From Accumulibacter sp. (GTDB taxonomy: Bacteria > Pseudomonadota > Gammaproteobacteria > Burkholderiales > Rhodocyclaceae), in the NCBI GenBank assembly GCA_031264825.1, contig JAISDL010000122.1, positions 1 through 9,444 of the forward strand: a stretch of 9,444 bases of DNA. The letters are read 5' to 3'. Below are positions 1 to 6,895 of the stretch, one piece after another; the first letter of the stretch is position 1, and each line of letters opens with the position of its first letter. A program made the position numbers and the translations under genes. The notes under the pieces are model-generated. The model searched no databases. It saw nothing but the letters and a program-made list of their open reading frames with translations, and was not told the origin of the DNA.

Positions 1-2
1 TG

Positions 3-95
<93 letters not shown>

Positions 96-107
96 GCGGG
101 AGGCGAA

Positions 108-113
108 ATCTTA
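108..113 (-). promoter_or_regulatory. possible extended -10 promoter of tRNA-Ser
   Basis: In the 46-nt gap between serS and the tRNA the minus strand carries TGCTAAGAT, an extended -10 pattern (TG-n-TAAGAT) ending 12 nt before the first base of the mature tRNA. No convincing -35 box lies 16-18 nt upstream, as expected of some extended -10 promoters. It could let the tRNA be made independently of the upstream operon. The support is the motif and its position only. Confidence 0.35.
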
Positions 114-141
114 GCACAAGTTGGGCGAACCGGAGAAAGAA

Positions 142-1419
142 TCAGCCGATCTCTTCGATACCGCCCATATACGGGCGCAGCGCTTCGGGAACAAGGATGC
201 GACCGTCGCGTTGCTGGCCGTTTTCCATGACGGCGACGAGCGTGCGCCCGACGGCGAGTCCCGACCCGTTGATCGTGTGGACGAATTCTGTCCGGTTTTT
301 TTCAGCGCGGGTGCGCGCCTGCATCCGCCGCGCCTGGAAGGCTTCGAAATTCGAGCACGAGGAAATCTCGCGGTAGGTGTTCTGCCCGGGCAGCCAGACT
401 TCGAGGTCGTAGGTCTTCGACGAGGCAAAACCCATGTCGCCGGTACAAAGGACGATGCGGCGGTAAGGCAGGCCGAGCCTTTCGAGGATCGTCTCGGCGT
501 GGCGCGTCAATTCCTCGTGGGCCTGCCGCGACTTTTCGGGCGCGACGATCTGGACGAGTTCGACCTTGTCGAACTGGTGCTGCCGGATCATGCCGCGCGT
601 GTCCTTTCCGTAGGACCCGGCTTCGGAACGGAAGCACGGCGTATGGCATACGAACTTCAGCGGCAGGTCTTCGCGCGCGAGGATGTCGCCGCGAACGATG
701 TTGGTGACCGGGACTTCCGCCGTCGGGATCAGGTAGAGCGGTTCCGCGTCGGGACGCGGTATCTTGAAAAGGTCATCCTCGAACTTCGGCAACTGCCCGG
801 TTCCCGTCATGCTGTCCGCGTTGACGAGGTAGGGCGTATAGACTTCGGTGTAGCCGTGCTCGTTCGTGTGGACGTCGAGCATGAATTGCGCGATCGCGCG
901 GTGCAGGCGCGCGAGCGGCCCTTTCATCAGTGAAAAGCGCGTTCCGGTGATTTTCACCGCCGTCGGAAAGTCGAGCAGCCCCAGGGCTTCGCCGAGGTCG
1001 ACGTGGTCTTTCACCGGAAAATCGAAGGCGCGCGGCGTCCCCCGGCGGTGAATTTCGACGTTGTCGGCTTCGGAAGCACCGACGGGGACGTCGTCCTGCG
1101 GCAGGTTCGGAACCGCCGCCAGGAAGGCGTTGAGTTGTCCGAGCAATTCGGCCAGGCGTGTTTCGTTGGCGTCGAGTTCGTCTTTCAGCGCGGCGACTTC
1201 GGCGATGAGCGCGGAGGCGTCGTTGCCTTGCGCCTTGATGCGCCCGACGTCTTTCGACAGCGTGTTGCGGCGCGACTGCAAGTCCTGCGTGCGCGTCTGC
1301 AGGGCTTTCCGTTCGCTTTCGAGCGCCTGGAAGGCGGCGACGTCGAGGTCGAAAGCGCGTGTGGCGAGTCGGTCGCGGACCGCGTCGATATTCGTCCGCA
1401 AAAGTTGTATGTCGAGCAT
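142..1419 (-). CDS. serS: seryl-tRNA synthetase
   Basis: Cytoplasmic class II aminoacyl-tRNA synthetase that charges tRNA-Ser, and tRNA-Sec where present, with serine. The 425 residues match the usual bacterial length. Residues 28-100 are heptad-rich and form the antiparallel coiled-coil arm that grips the long variable arm of tRNA-Ser. The catalytic domain shows TGTGQLPKF (205-213), motif 2 from FRSEAG to RQHQFDKVEL (263-288) and motif 3 GSGLAVGRT (385-393). The ATG at 1417-1419 was chosen because MLDIQLLRTN is the normal N terminus and an AAGGA lies 5 nt upstream. Open frame continues further 5' but lacks homologous sequence and overlaps rarA. The start is separated from the rarA stop by a single base (TGA-C-ATG), so translation is probably coupled. 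The gene is followed by tRNA-Ser(CGA). Confidence 0.97.
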   Translation of the reverse strand: MLDIQLLRTNIDAVRDRLATRAFDLDVAAFQALESERKALQTRTQDLQSRRNTLSKDVGRIKAQGNDASALIAEVAALKDELDANETRLAELLGQLNAFLAAVPNLPQDDVPVGASEADNVEIHRRGTPRAFDFPVKDHVDLGEALGLLDFPTAVKITGTRFSLMKGPLARLHRAIAQFMLDVHTNEHGYTEVYTPYLVNADSMTGTGQLPKFEDDLFKIPRPDAEPLYLIPTAEVPVTNIVRGDILAREDLPLKFVCHTPCFRSEAGSYGKDTRGMIRQHQFDKVELVQIVAPEKSRQAHEELTRHAETILERLGLPYRRIVLCTGDMGFASSKTYDLEVWLPGQNTYREISSCSNFEAFQARRMQARTRAEKNRTEFVHTINGSGLAVGRTLVAVMENGQQRDGRILVPEALRPYMGGIEEIG

Positions 1420-1420
1420 G

Positions 1421-2764
1421 TCAATCCTTGTTTTTTTCGGATTTTTCGGAATTCCTCGCCTTGCGCGCGTTCCGGTCGAGCGCGCGCAAGTGCGCGAGTT
1501 TTTCGGCGATCTTGATTTCGAGGCCGCGATCGACCGGACGATACCATTCGACCGGCGGCATGCCTTCGGGAAAATAGTTTTCTCCCGCCGCATACGCGCC
1601 GGCTTCGTTGTGCGCGTAGCGATAATCTTTCCCGTAGTCGAGCGATTGCATCAGTTTGGTCGGCGCGTTCCGCAAGCGCAGCGGAACCGGGCGCGAAGCG
1701 TCCTTCGAGACGAAGCTTTTTGCCGCGCCGAAGGCGACGTAGGAGGCGTTCGATTTCGCGGCCATCGCCATATAGATGACCGCTTCGGCGAGCGCGAGTT
1801 CGCCTTCGGGCGACCCCAGGCGCTCGTAGGTCTCGGCGGCCGCCAAGGCGACCTGCGCCGCGCGCGGGTCGGCGAGTCCGATGTCTTCCCACGACATGCG
1901 GATGATTCGCCGCGCGAGGTAGCGCGGGTCGGTTCCGCCGTCGAGCATCCGGCAGAACCAGTAGAGCGAAGCGTCCGGGTTGGAGCCGCGCACCGATTTG
2001 TGGAGCGCGGAAATCTGGTCGTAGAAGTTTTCTCCGCCTTTATCGAAGCGGCGCAGGTTCTGCGCGAGCGCGTTGTTCGCGAAGTCGCCGTCGATCCGCG
2101 TGACTCCGGCGATCTCGGCGGCGGTGCGCATCTGTTCGAGCAGGTTGATGAGCCGGCGCGCGTCGCCGTCGGAGAGGCCGACGAGGCGTTCGCGCGCGTC
2201 GTCGCTGAAACTCAAGTCCCCGAGCGCGTGTTCGCGCGCGCGCTCGAACAGCGCCGTCAATTCTTCGGCCGTCAAGGGGTTCAGCACATAGACGGCCGCC
2301 CTCGAAAGAAGCGCGGAGTTGACTTCGAACGACGGATTTTCGGTCGTCGCGCCGACGAGCGTCAAAAGGCCGTTTTCGACGTAGGGCAAAAAAGCGTCCT
2401 GCTGCGCCTTGTTGAAACGGTGAACTTCGTCGATGAAGAGGATCGTCGGGCGAGCGTATTGCGTCTGAACCGCTTCGGCGTGCGCGACCGCGTCGCGGAT
2501 GTCTTTCACGCCCGAAAAGACGGCCGAGAGCGCGATGAACTCCGCGTCGAACGCGTCGGCCATCAGGCGGGCGATCGTCGTCTTTCCGACGCCGGGAGGC
2601 CCCCAGAGGATCAGCGAATGGAGTTTCCTGGCTTCGAAGGCGAGCCGCAAGGGTTTGCCGACGCCGAGCAAATGCGCCTGCCCGACGACCTCGTCGAGGG
2701 TTTTCGGACGGAGCGCCTCGGCGAGCGGGACCGGATGCGGCGTGGAAAAAAGCTCATTCGCCAA
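1421..2764 (-). CDS. rarA: replication-associated recombination protein A (RarA/MgsA, AAA+ ATPase)
   Basis: Homolog of E. coli RarA and eukaryotic Mgs1/WRNIP1, clamp-loader-like ATPases that act at stalled replication forks. Visible landmarks are Walker A GPPGVGKT (55-62), Walker B ILFIDEVH (108-115), sensor 1 GATTENPSF (138-146) and the C-terminal MgsA region with WEDIGLADPRA and AAKSNASYVA, plus the conserved NYFPEGM near the end. The frame is open to 2926, but the stretch before 2764 overlaps lolA and looks unlike RarA. The chosen start is TTG (2762-2764), giving MANELFSTPHPVPLAEALRP and 447 residues, the length I recall for the E. coli protein. It overlaps the lolA end by 11 nt and has only a weak ribosome site, which suggests translational coupling. 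The lysine-rich tail is not family-typical. The start codon is the main uncertainty. Confidence 0.93.
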   Translation of the reverse strand: MANELFSTPHPVPLAEALRPKTLDEVVGQAHLLGVGKPLRLAFEARKLHSLILWGPPGVGKTTIARLMADAFDAEFIALSAVFSGVKDIRDAVAHAEAVQTQYARPTILFIDEVHRFNKAQQDAFLPYVENGLLTLVGATTENPSFEVNSALLSRAAVYVLNPLTAEELTALFERAREHALGDLSFSDDARERLVGLSDGDARRLINLLEQMRTAAEIAGVTRIDGDFANNALAQNLRRFDKGGENFYDQISALHKSVRGSNPDASLYWFCRMLDGGTDPRYLARRIIRMSWEDIGLADPRAAQVALAAAETYERLGSPEGELALAEAVIYMAMAAKSNASYVAFGAAKSFVSKDASRPVPLRLRNAPTKLMQSLDYGKDYRYAHNEAGAYAAGENYFPEGMPPVEWYRPVDRGLEIKIAEKLAHLRALDRNARKARNSEKSEKNKD

Positions 2765-3401
2765 GGATGTCGGTTCCGTCGGGCGGGACGAAGCGCAGTT
2801 GCGCGGGGTCGACCGCCGGGTTGTATTCGACGCCGGAAAATCGCAGCGTCGTCGTTTGACCGAAGTTGTCGTAAATCTCCATCGCCGCCAGACGGTTTCC
2901 GGAAAAACCGATCCGTATTTTTTCAAACCCGCTTTCCGGCGTTTTCGGCGTCGCTTCGAGCCATTCGATCGCGTCTCCCGAAGGATCGAGCGCGCGGAGC
3001 GTGAAAGACGCGTCGAGCGCGCCCCGCCCGCCGGTCAGCAGCGCCGCGGGCGTCCCGGAAAGCGCGGCGTCGGCGCTTTTGAAACTCGCCTGGTTCAGGT
3101 CGGGGTCGTACATCCAGATCTTTTGTCCGTCGCCGACGATCAGTTGGCTGTACGGGCGGTCTATTTCCCAACGGAATTTCCCCGGGCGCGAGACGATCAT
3201 CCGTCCGGTCGATTGGCGGGGCGGTTTCGCGTCTTTCGTCGCGACGGTCTGCGTGAATTCGGCGCGCAGGGTCCGCGTCGATTCGAGGAAGCGGTTCAGC
3301 GCGTCGACCGCGTCGGCGCGCGCGACTCCGGCCACGAGAAAGAAGATCGCTCCGAAAAGCACGCGCGGGATAGAGACGATTTTCATCGGGGCGATTTTCA
3401 T
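2754..3401 (-). CDS. lolA: outer-membrane lipoprotein carrier protein LolA
   Basis: Periplasmic chaperone that receives lipoproteins from the LolCDE transporter of the inner membrane and carries them to LolB in the outer membrane. The product is 215 residues. A signal peptide is clear: basic start, hydrophobic run about 11-26, and an Ala-Arg-Ala cleavage site before D30. The mature part contains family-type stretches: LRAEFTQTV, the GRMIVSRPGKFRWE strand pair, YSQLIVGDGQKIWMYDPDLNQ, and a C-terminal FSGVEYNPAVDPAQLRFVPP. The first ATG is preferred because AAGGA lies 6 nt upstream. It overlaps the ftsK stop as ATGA, while a second in-frame ATG five codons later has no ribosome site. Its presence means a diderm organism. 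A position between ftsK and rarA is also familiar from E. coli. Confidence 0.95.
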   Translation of the reverse strand: MKIAPMKIVSIPRVLFGAIFFLVAGVARADAVDALNRFLESTRTLRAEFTQTVATKDAKPPRQSTGRMIVSRPGKFRWEIDRPYSQLIVGDGQKIWMYDPDLNQASFKSADAALSGTPAALLTGGRGALDASFTLRALDPSGDAIEWLEATPKTPESGFEKIRIGFSGNRLAAMEIYDNFGQTTTLRFSGVEYNPAVDPAQLRFVPPDGTDILGE

Positions 3402-5746
3402 TCCGGGTCCTTGGGCGCGGAAGCGGGCGCGAGCACCTCGCGCCCGCCGCGGTTGTCCATCGCCGAGACGAGGCCCGCTTTTTCCATCGCCTCGATCATT
3501 CGCGCCGAGCGGTTGTAACCGATCCGCAAGTGACGCTGAACGAGCGAAATCGACGCGCGCCGGTTTTTGAGGACGACTTCGACGGCCTGGTCGTAGAGTG
3601 GGTCGGTTTCGGCGTCGAAACCGTCTGCATCGCCGCCGGACATACCGCCGTCGTCGTCGTCACCGGCGTCGCCGTTCATCAGGACGCCCTCGACGTAATT
3701 CGGCGCGCCGACGCGCTTCAAGTAGTCGACGACGCGGTGGACCTCCTCGTCGTCGACGAAGGCGCCGTGGACGCGCGTCGGATACCCCGCGCCGGGAGCG
3801 AGGTAGAGCATGTCGCCCTGGCCGAGCAAGGCTTCCGCGCCCATCTGATCGAGGATCGTGCGCGAGTCGATTTTCGAGGAGACTTGGAACGAGATGCGCG
3901 TCGGGATGTTGGCCTTGATCAGGCCGGTGATCACGTCGACCGACGGGCGCTGCGTTGCGAGGATCAGGTGAACGCCGGCGGCGCGGGCCTTTTGCGCGAG
4001 CCGGGCGATCAACTGTTCGACCTTTTTTCCGGCGACCATCATCAGGTCCGCGAGTTCGTCGATGACGACGACGATATACGGCATGAGTTCCAGCGGTTCG
4101 GGCGCCTCGGGCGTCAAGGACAGGGGATTCAGCACTTTTTCGTCGTTTTTCACGCCGTCGCGGATGCGCGCGTTGAGTCCGGCGATATTGCGGACGCCAA
4201 GCGCCGACATCAGCTTGTAGCGCCTCTCCATTTCGCCGATACACCAAGAAAGCGCGTTCGCCGCCTGCTTCATGTCGACAACGACGGGCGCGAGCAGGTG
4301 CGGAATTCCCTCATAGACCGAGAGTTCGAGCATTTTCGGGTCGACGAGGATCAGGCGCACGCTGTCGGGTTCGGATTTGTAGAGCAGCGACAGGATCATC
4401 GCGTTGATTCCGACCGATTTACCCGACCCGGTCGTCCCGGCGACGAGGAGGTGCGGCATCTTGGCGAGGTCGACGACGACCGGCTGGCCGCTGATGTCTT
4501 TGCCGAGCGTCATCGTCAGCGGCGCGTTCGTGTTGCCGTACGCGCCGCTTTCGATGATTTCGGAAAGCCGGACGATCTGGCGCTTCGGGTTCGGCAGTTC
4601 CAGCGCCATGCACGACTTTCCCGGAACGATTTCGACGACGCGGATCGACGTCATCGAAAGCGCGCGCGCGACGTCGGTGGCGAGGTTGACGACCTGAGAC
4701 CCTTTGACGCCGACGGCGGGTTCGACTTCGTAGCGCGTGATGACGGGCCCCGGATACGCCGCCAAAACCTTGACCTGAACGCCGAAATCCGCCAGCTTGC
4801 GCTCGATCAGGCGCGAAGTGTATTCGAGGCTTTCGGGGGTGATTTCGCTGCCCTGCGCGTCGACCGCTTCGAGCAGGTGCAAGGGCGGCAGAAGGCCGCC
4901 GACGACGGCTTCGGGGAAGAGCGGCGTCTGGCGTTCGCGCTCGATGCGTTTTTCGATCTTGGGCGACGGGTGGAGAACGGGTTCGACCTTTTCGATGAGG
5001 ATCGGCTCGTGCGTCCCCATGCGGCGTTTTTCGTCCTCGACGACGACGCCGCGCTCGCGCGCCGTCTCACGACCGATGCGTTCGTCCTGCCAGCGCTCGA
5101 CGAGCCCCTTGACGCGGAAAAACGAAATTTCGGCCAACGCGCCGAGCCGTTCGCAGAAGGCGACCCACGACATTCCCGAAAAAAGGCTCCACCCGATCGC
5201 CATCGCCGCGAGCAGGATCAGCGTCGCGCCGGTATAGCCGAGAAAGCGGACGGCGACCTGGCCGACTTCGACGCCGATGAGGCCGCCGGGGCCCGGAGAC
5301 GACGGCAGGCGCAGGGAGTGCGAATAGAAGCGGAGCGCCTCGATCCCGCAACTCGCGACAAGAAGGACGACGAAACCCGCGAAGGAAAAGGTGAAGGGGC
5401 GCCGCTCGGCCTGCCGCAGACCGTCGAGCCGCCGATAACCCCACCAGAACATCGCGAAACAGAAAAAAACCCACCACCACGCCGAAAGGCCGAAAACGAA
5501 GAGCAGGAGGTCGGCGATCCACGCGCCCGCGCTTCCCGCCGGATTGCGCGGCATCGCCTCGCGCACGGCGTGCGACCAGCCGGGGTCTTCCGGGGAGTAG
5601 CCCAAAAGGGCGAGGGCGAGAAAAGCGCCGAACGCGAAAACGATGAGCCAGCGCGCTTCCTGCAGGACTGTTGCAACTTTTTCCGGCAACGCGCCGGAGG
5701 AATTTGAGGCGTCTTTCGATACGCTGGAGAATTTACCGCGGGACAA
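3398..5746 (-). CDS. ftsK: DNA translocase FtsK (FtsK/SpoIIIE family)
   Basis: Septum-anchored DNA motor that pumps chromosome ends through the closing septum and promotes dimer resolution by XerCD. The 782-residue form is shorter than E. coli FtsK because the linker is short. The N-terminal part has about four membrane segments (approximately 31-50, 78-104, 121-136, 168-190), followed by a charged linker to about 290. The motor domain has Walker A GTTGSGKS (437-444), Walker B VVVIDELADL (559-568) and the LATQRPSVDVITG segment (596-608). An acidic Gly/Asp linker (692-715) leads to the C-terminal winged-helix gamma domain (716-775), which reads polar KOPS sequences. The annotated start is TTG at 5744-5746. 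An in-frame stop lies six codons upstream and no ATG is available nearby, so the start is uncertain by a few codons. It opens the lolA-rarA-serS unit. Confidence 0.95.
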   Translation of the reverse strand: MSRGKFSSVSKDASNSSGALPEKVATVLQEARWLIVFAFGAFLALALLGYSPEDPGWSHAVREAMPRNPAGSAGAWIADLLLFVFGLSAWWWVFFCFAMFWWGYRRLDGLRQAERRPFTFSFAGFVVLLVASCGIEALRFYSHSLRLPSSPGPGGLIGVEVGQVAVRFLGYTGATLILLAAMAIGWSLFSGMSWVAFCERLGALAEISFFRVKGLVERWQDERIGRETARERGVVVEDEKRRMGTHEPILIEKVEPVLHPSPKIEKRIERERQTPLFPEAVVGGLLPPLHLLEAVDAQGSEITPESLEYTSRLIERKLADFGVQVKVLAAYPGPVITRYEVEPAVGVKGSQVVNLATDVARALSMTSIRVVEIVPGKSCMALELPNPKRQIVRLSEIIESGAYGNTNAPLTMTLGKDISGQPVVVDLAKMPHLLVAGTTGSGKSVGINAMILSLLYKSEPDSVRLILVDPKMLELSVYEGIPHLLAPVVVDMKQAANALSWCIGEMERRYKLMSALGVRNIAGLNARIRDGVKNDEKVLNPLSLTPEAPEPLELMPYIVVVIDELADLMMVAGKKVEQLIARLAQKARAAGVHLILATQRPSVDVITGLIKANIPTRISFQVSSKIDSRTILDQMGAEALLGQGDMLYLAPGAGYPTRVHGAFVDDEEVHRVVDYLKRVGAPNYVEGVLMNGDAGDDDDGGMSGGDADGFDAETDPLYDQAVEVVLKNRRASISLVQRHLRIGYNRSARMIEAMEKAGLVSAMDNRGGREVLAPASAPKDPE

Positions 5747-5864
5747 TGCAATCGCTTTCGTCTAAAAATCGAATCAGCGGGACGCGCGCGCGAACGCCGC
5801 CCCCAGGCACGTAACGGACCCTCCCAAGTGGGTGAGCGGTCAAAAAAACAGAGAAGATTGTCAT
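5733..5864 (-). other. small upstream ORF in the ftsK leader (43 codons, uncertain)
   Basis: An ATG at 5862-5864 opens 43 codons (beginning MTIFSVFLTAHPLGR, ending DESDCIVPR) and stops 14 nt inside ftsK in a different frame. A GAAGGG stretch lies about 7 nt before its ATG, better than anything in front of the TTG start of ftsK. It lies in the probable 5' leader of ftsK, about 40 nt after the predicted transcription start. I recognise no homolog. It could be a leader peptide whose translation opens the ftsK start, or chance open frame in GC-rich DNA. Kept as a candidate only. Confidence 0.25.
5817..5840 (-). promoter_or_regulatory. hairpin in the ftsK leader
   Basis: On the minus strand GACC-G-CTC can pair with GAG-GGTC around a ten-base centre that itself contains CCCA-CT-TGGG. 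It follows a run of seven T and is not followed by one, so it is not a terminator for either strand. It lies within the long leader before ftsK and could influence leader stability or translation. Function is unknown. Confidence 0.25.
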
Positions 5865-5911
5865 CACTTGCCCTTCAATGGAAAAAACCAGTGGTCAAAG
5901 CGGTTTTCAGG

Positions 5912-5917
5912 ATTATA
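5912..5917 (-). promoter_or_regulatory. probable -10 box of the ftsK operon
   Basis: A perfect TATAAT lies on the minus strand between the end of the crp-like gene and ftsK. No good -35 hexamer is visible at 16-18 nt. The expected -35/-10 spacer instead holds the dyad GCGCC-ATA-GGCGC (5920-5932). The predicted start site is near 5905, which gives a leader of about 160 nt. The seventeen bases starting at the -10 box are identical to those at the trxB promoter. Confidence 0.5.
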
Positions 5918-5949
5918 TAGCGCCTATGGCGCCCATTCGGCGCGGACGG

Positions 5950-5984
5950 AAAAACAGCGCGCGCGACCGCGCCTCCATCGCGCG
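5950..5984 (-). terminator. probable terminator after the crp-like gene
   Basis: On the minus strand, 19 nt past the stop of the Crp/Fnr gene, CGCGCGA (5978-5984) pairs perfectly with TCGCGCG (5960-5966) across an 11-nt loop. Five bases later there is a run of five T. This looks like a modest intrinsic terminator separating the regulator gene from the ftsK unit. The large loop and short T run make it uncertain. Confidence 0.4.
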
Positions 5985-6002
5985 GGAACGCGGGGAAAAA
6001 AC

Positions 6003-6683
6003 TCAATCGCTCCGTGGGGCGACGGTCAGGACGATCTTGTTTTTTTCGATGCGGATGTGCCCCGTTTTTTCGAGGTCCTTCATCACGCGGCTGACCATTT
6101 CGCGCGAAGCGCCGATCATCTTGGAAATGTCCTGCTTCGTGATGCGCCGCTTGATGACCTTGACACCGTCCTCGTTTTCGGCGAGGTCGAGAAGAAGGCG
6201 CGCGACACGACCGTAGACGTCCATCAGAACGAGGCTCTCGATCTTGCGATTCGCGTTCCTCAAGCGCAGGACGAGGCTCTTCATGATGTTCAGGCAAAGG
6301 TCGACGTTCTTTTCCATCACCTTGGCGAGGTCGTTCTGGTATATTTCGAGCAATTCGCAAGGCTCGCTGCTCACGACATCCGCCGAGCGCGGCAGACCGT
6401 CGATCAAGCTCATTTCGCCGATACATTCGCCCGCCTGGAGGAAGGTCAGGATGACCTCGTTGCCTTCCGAATCGCGGTTGAGTACCGTCGCGCGACCGTT
6501 GACGAGGATGAACATCGACTCGACGCGGTCGCCCGCATAGACGATCGTCTTGTTTCTCGGCACCTTCCGGAAGACGGCCATGCTCATCAGTTGATCGAGC
6601 TGGTCGTCGGGCAAACCTGAAAAAAGCGGAATCTGCTTCAAAAGCAGGATCGATTTCTTTCCCTGAAACGTTTCCGTCGGCAT
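6003..6683 (-). CDS. Crp/Fnr-family transcriptional regulator
   Basis: A 226-residue DNA-binding regulator with a cyclic-nucleotide-binding beta-roll (about 15-125), a dimerisation helix (about 127-155) and a winged helix-turn-helix (about 180-220). The phosphate-binding cassette is Crp-like: G89-E90 and R99-S100-A101. There is no Fnr-type cysteine cluster, so it should not be an iron-sulfur oxygen sensor. The recognition helix reads SREMVSR, keeping the Arg-Glu and Arg positions that in E. coli Crp contact TGTGA half sites. By eye, the C-helix Thr-Ser pair that contacts cAMP in E. coli Crp is replaced by Ala-Asn, so the ligand is uncertain. The ATG at 6681-6683 was chosen for its GAGAGG five nt upstream. 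Frame continues 5' but without family sequence. It diverges from trxB and lies upstream of ftsK. Confidence 0.92.
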   Translation of the reverse strand: MPTETFQGKKSILLLKQIPLFSGLPDDQLDQLMSMAVFRKVPRNKTIVYAGDRVESMFILVNGRATVLNRDSEGNEVILTFLQAGECIGEMSLIDGLPRSADVVSSEPCELLEIYQNDLAKVMEKNVDLCLNIMKSLVLRLRNANRKIESLVLMDVYGRVARLLLDLAENEDGVKVIKRRITKQDISKMIGASREMVSRVMKDLEKTGHIRIEKNKIVLTVAPRSD

Positions 6684-6741
6684 GGGGGCCTCTCGCTGGA
6701 AATGACGTTGAATAACAGAAACGACCTTCCCTGAATGGTTC

Positions 6742-6771
6742 AGAATAGCACGAATTACTCCAAACGGCCAA
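6742..6771 (-). promoter_or_regulatory. probable promoter of the crp-like gene
   Basis: On the minus strand TTGGCC (6766-6771) and TATTCT (6742-6747) are 18 nt apart, and the -10 box is preceded by TGC, an extended -10 feature. Transcription would start near 6735, leaving a leader of about 50 nt. The dyad CTGAA-TGG-TTCAG (6731-6743) covers the predicted start site and could be an operator. The -35 box matches only moderately. Confidence 0.45.
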
Positions 6772-6836
6772 TGAAAAATTCTTGAAATCAATACTCCCAA
6801 AAAAGGCCGACGGGAATTTCTTCGCGGCAAGCTGGG

Positions 6837-6842
6837 TATAAT
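6837..6842 (+). promoter_or_regulatory. probable -10 box of trxB
   Basis: A perfect TATAAT preceded by TGGG lies 54 nt before the chosen trxB ATG, with a predicted start near 6849. No clear -35 hexamer is present 16-18 nt upstream. The sequence from the -10 onward, TATAATCCTGAAAACCG (6837-6853), is identical to that at the ftsK promoter on the other strand. If this is right, the upstream in-frame TTG at 6857 would lie too near the transcript end to be a start. Confidence 0.55.
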
Positions 6843-6895
6843 CCTGAAAACCGTACTTGAAGCGGAATTTCCCGAATTTTTTACGGATGCGAAAA

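Noticed and set aside
121..933. A 270-codon plus-strand open frame over the serS 3' part
   Set aside because: It is a reverse-frame shadow of serS, with no ribosome site or domain.
1061..3004. A 647-codon open frame on the plus strand across serS, rarA and lolA
   Set aside because: It is antisense to three recognised genes and arginine-rich without any family motif. It is explained by codon bias.
3530..5707. A 725-codon open frame antisense to ftsK
   Set aside because: It mirrors ftsK in a GC-rich genome. Its translation is Asp/Arg/Val-rich low-complexity sequence with no domain, while the opposite frame is unmistakably FtsK.
5733..5864. A frameshift hiding a longer FtsK N terminus
   Set aside because: The upstream ORF has no FtsK-like sequence, and the annotated protein already has the usual short lead before LPEKVATVLQEARW.
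5747..6002. A LexA box upstream of ftsK, as known in E. coli
   Set aside because: No CTGT-N8-ACAG arrangement was found in the leader or promoter region.
6684..6895. A Crp-type site (TGTGA-N6-TCACA) in the crp-like/trxB divergent region
   Set aside because: Only poor half matches such as TGACGTTGAATAACA were found. No dyad fits the consensus well enough to annotate.
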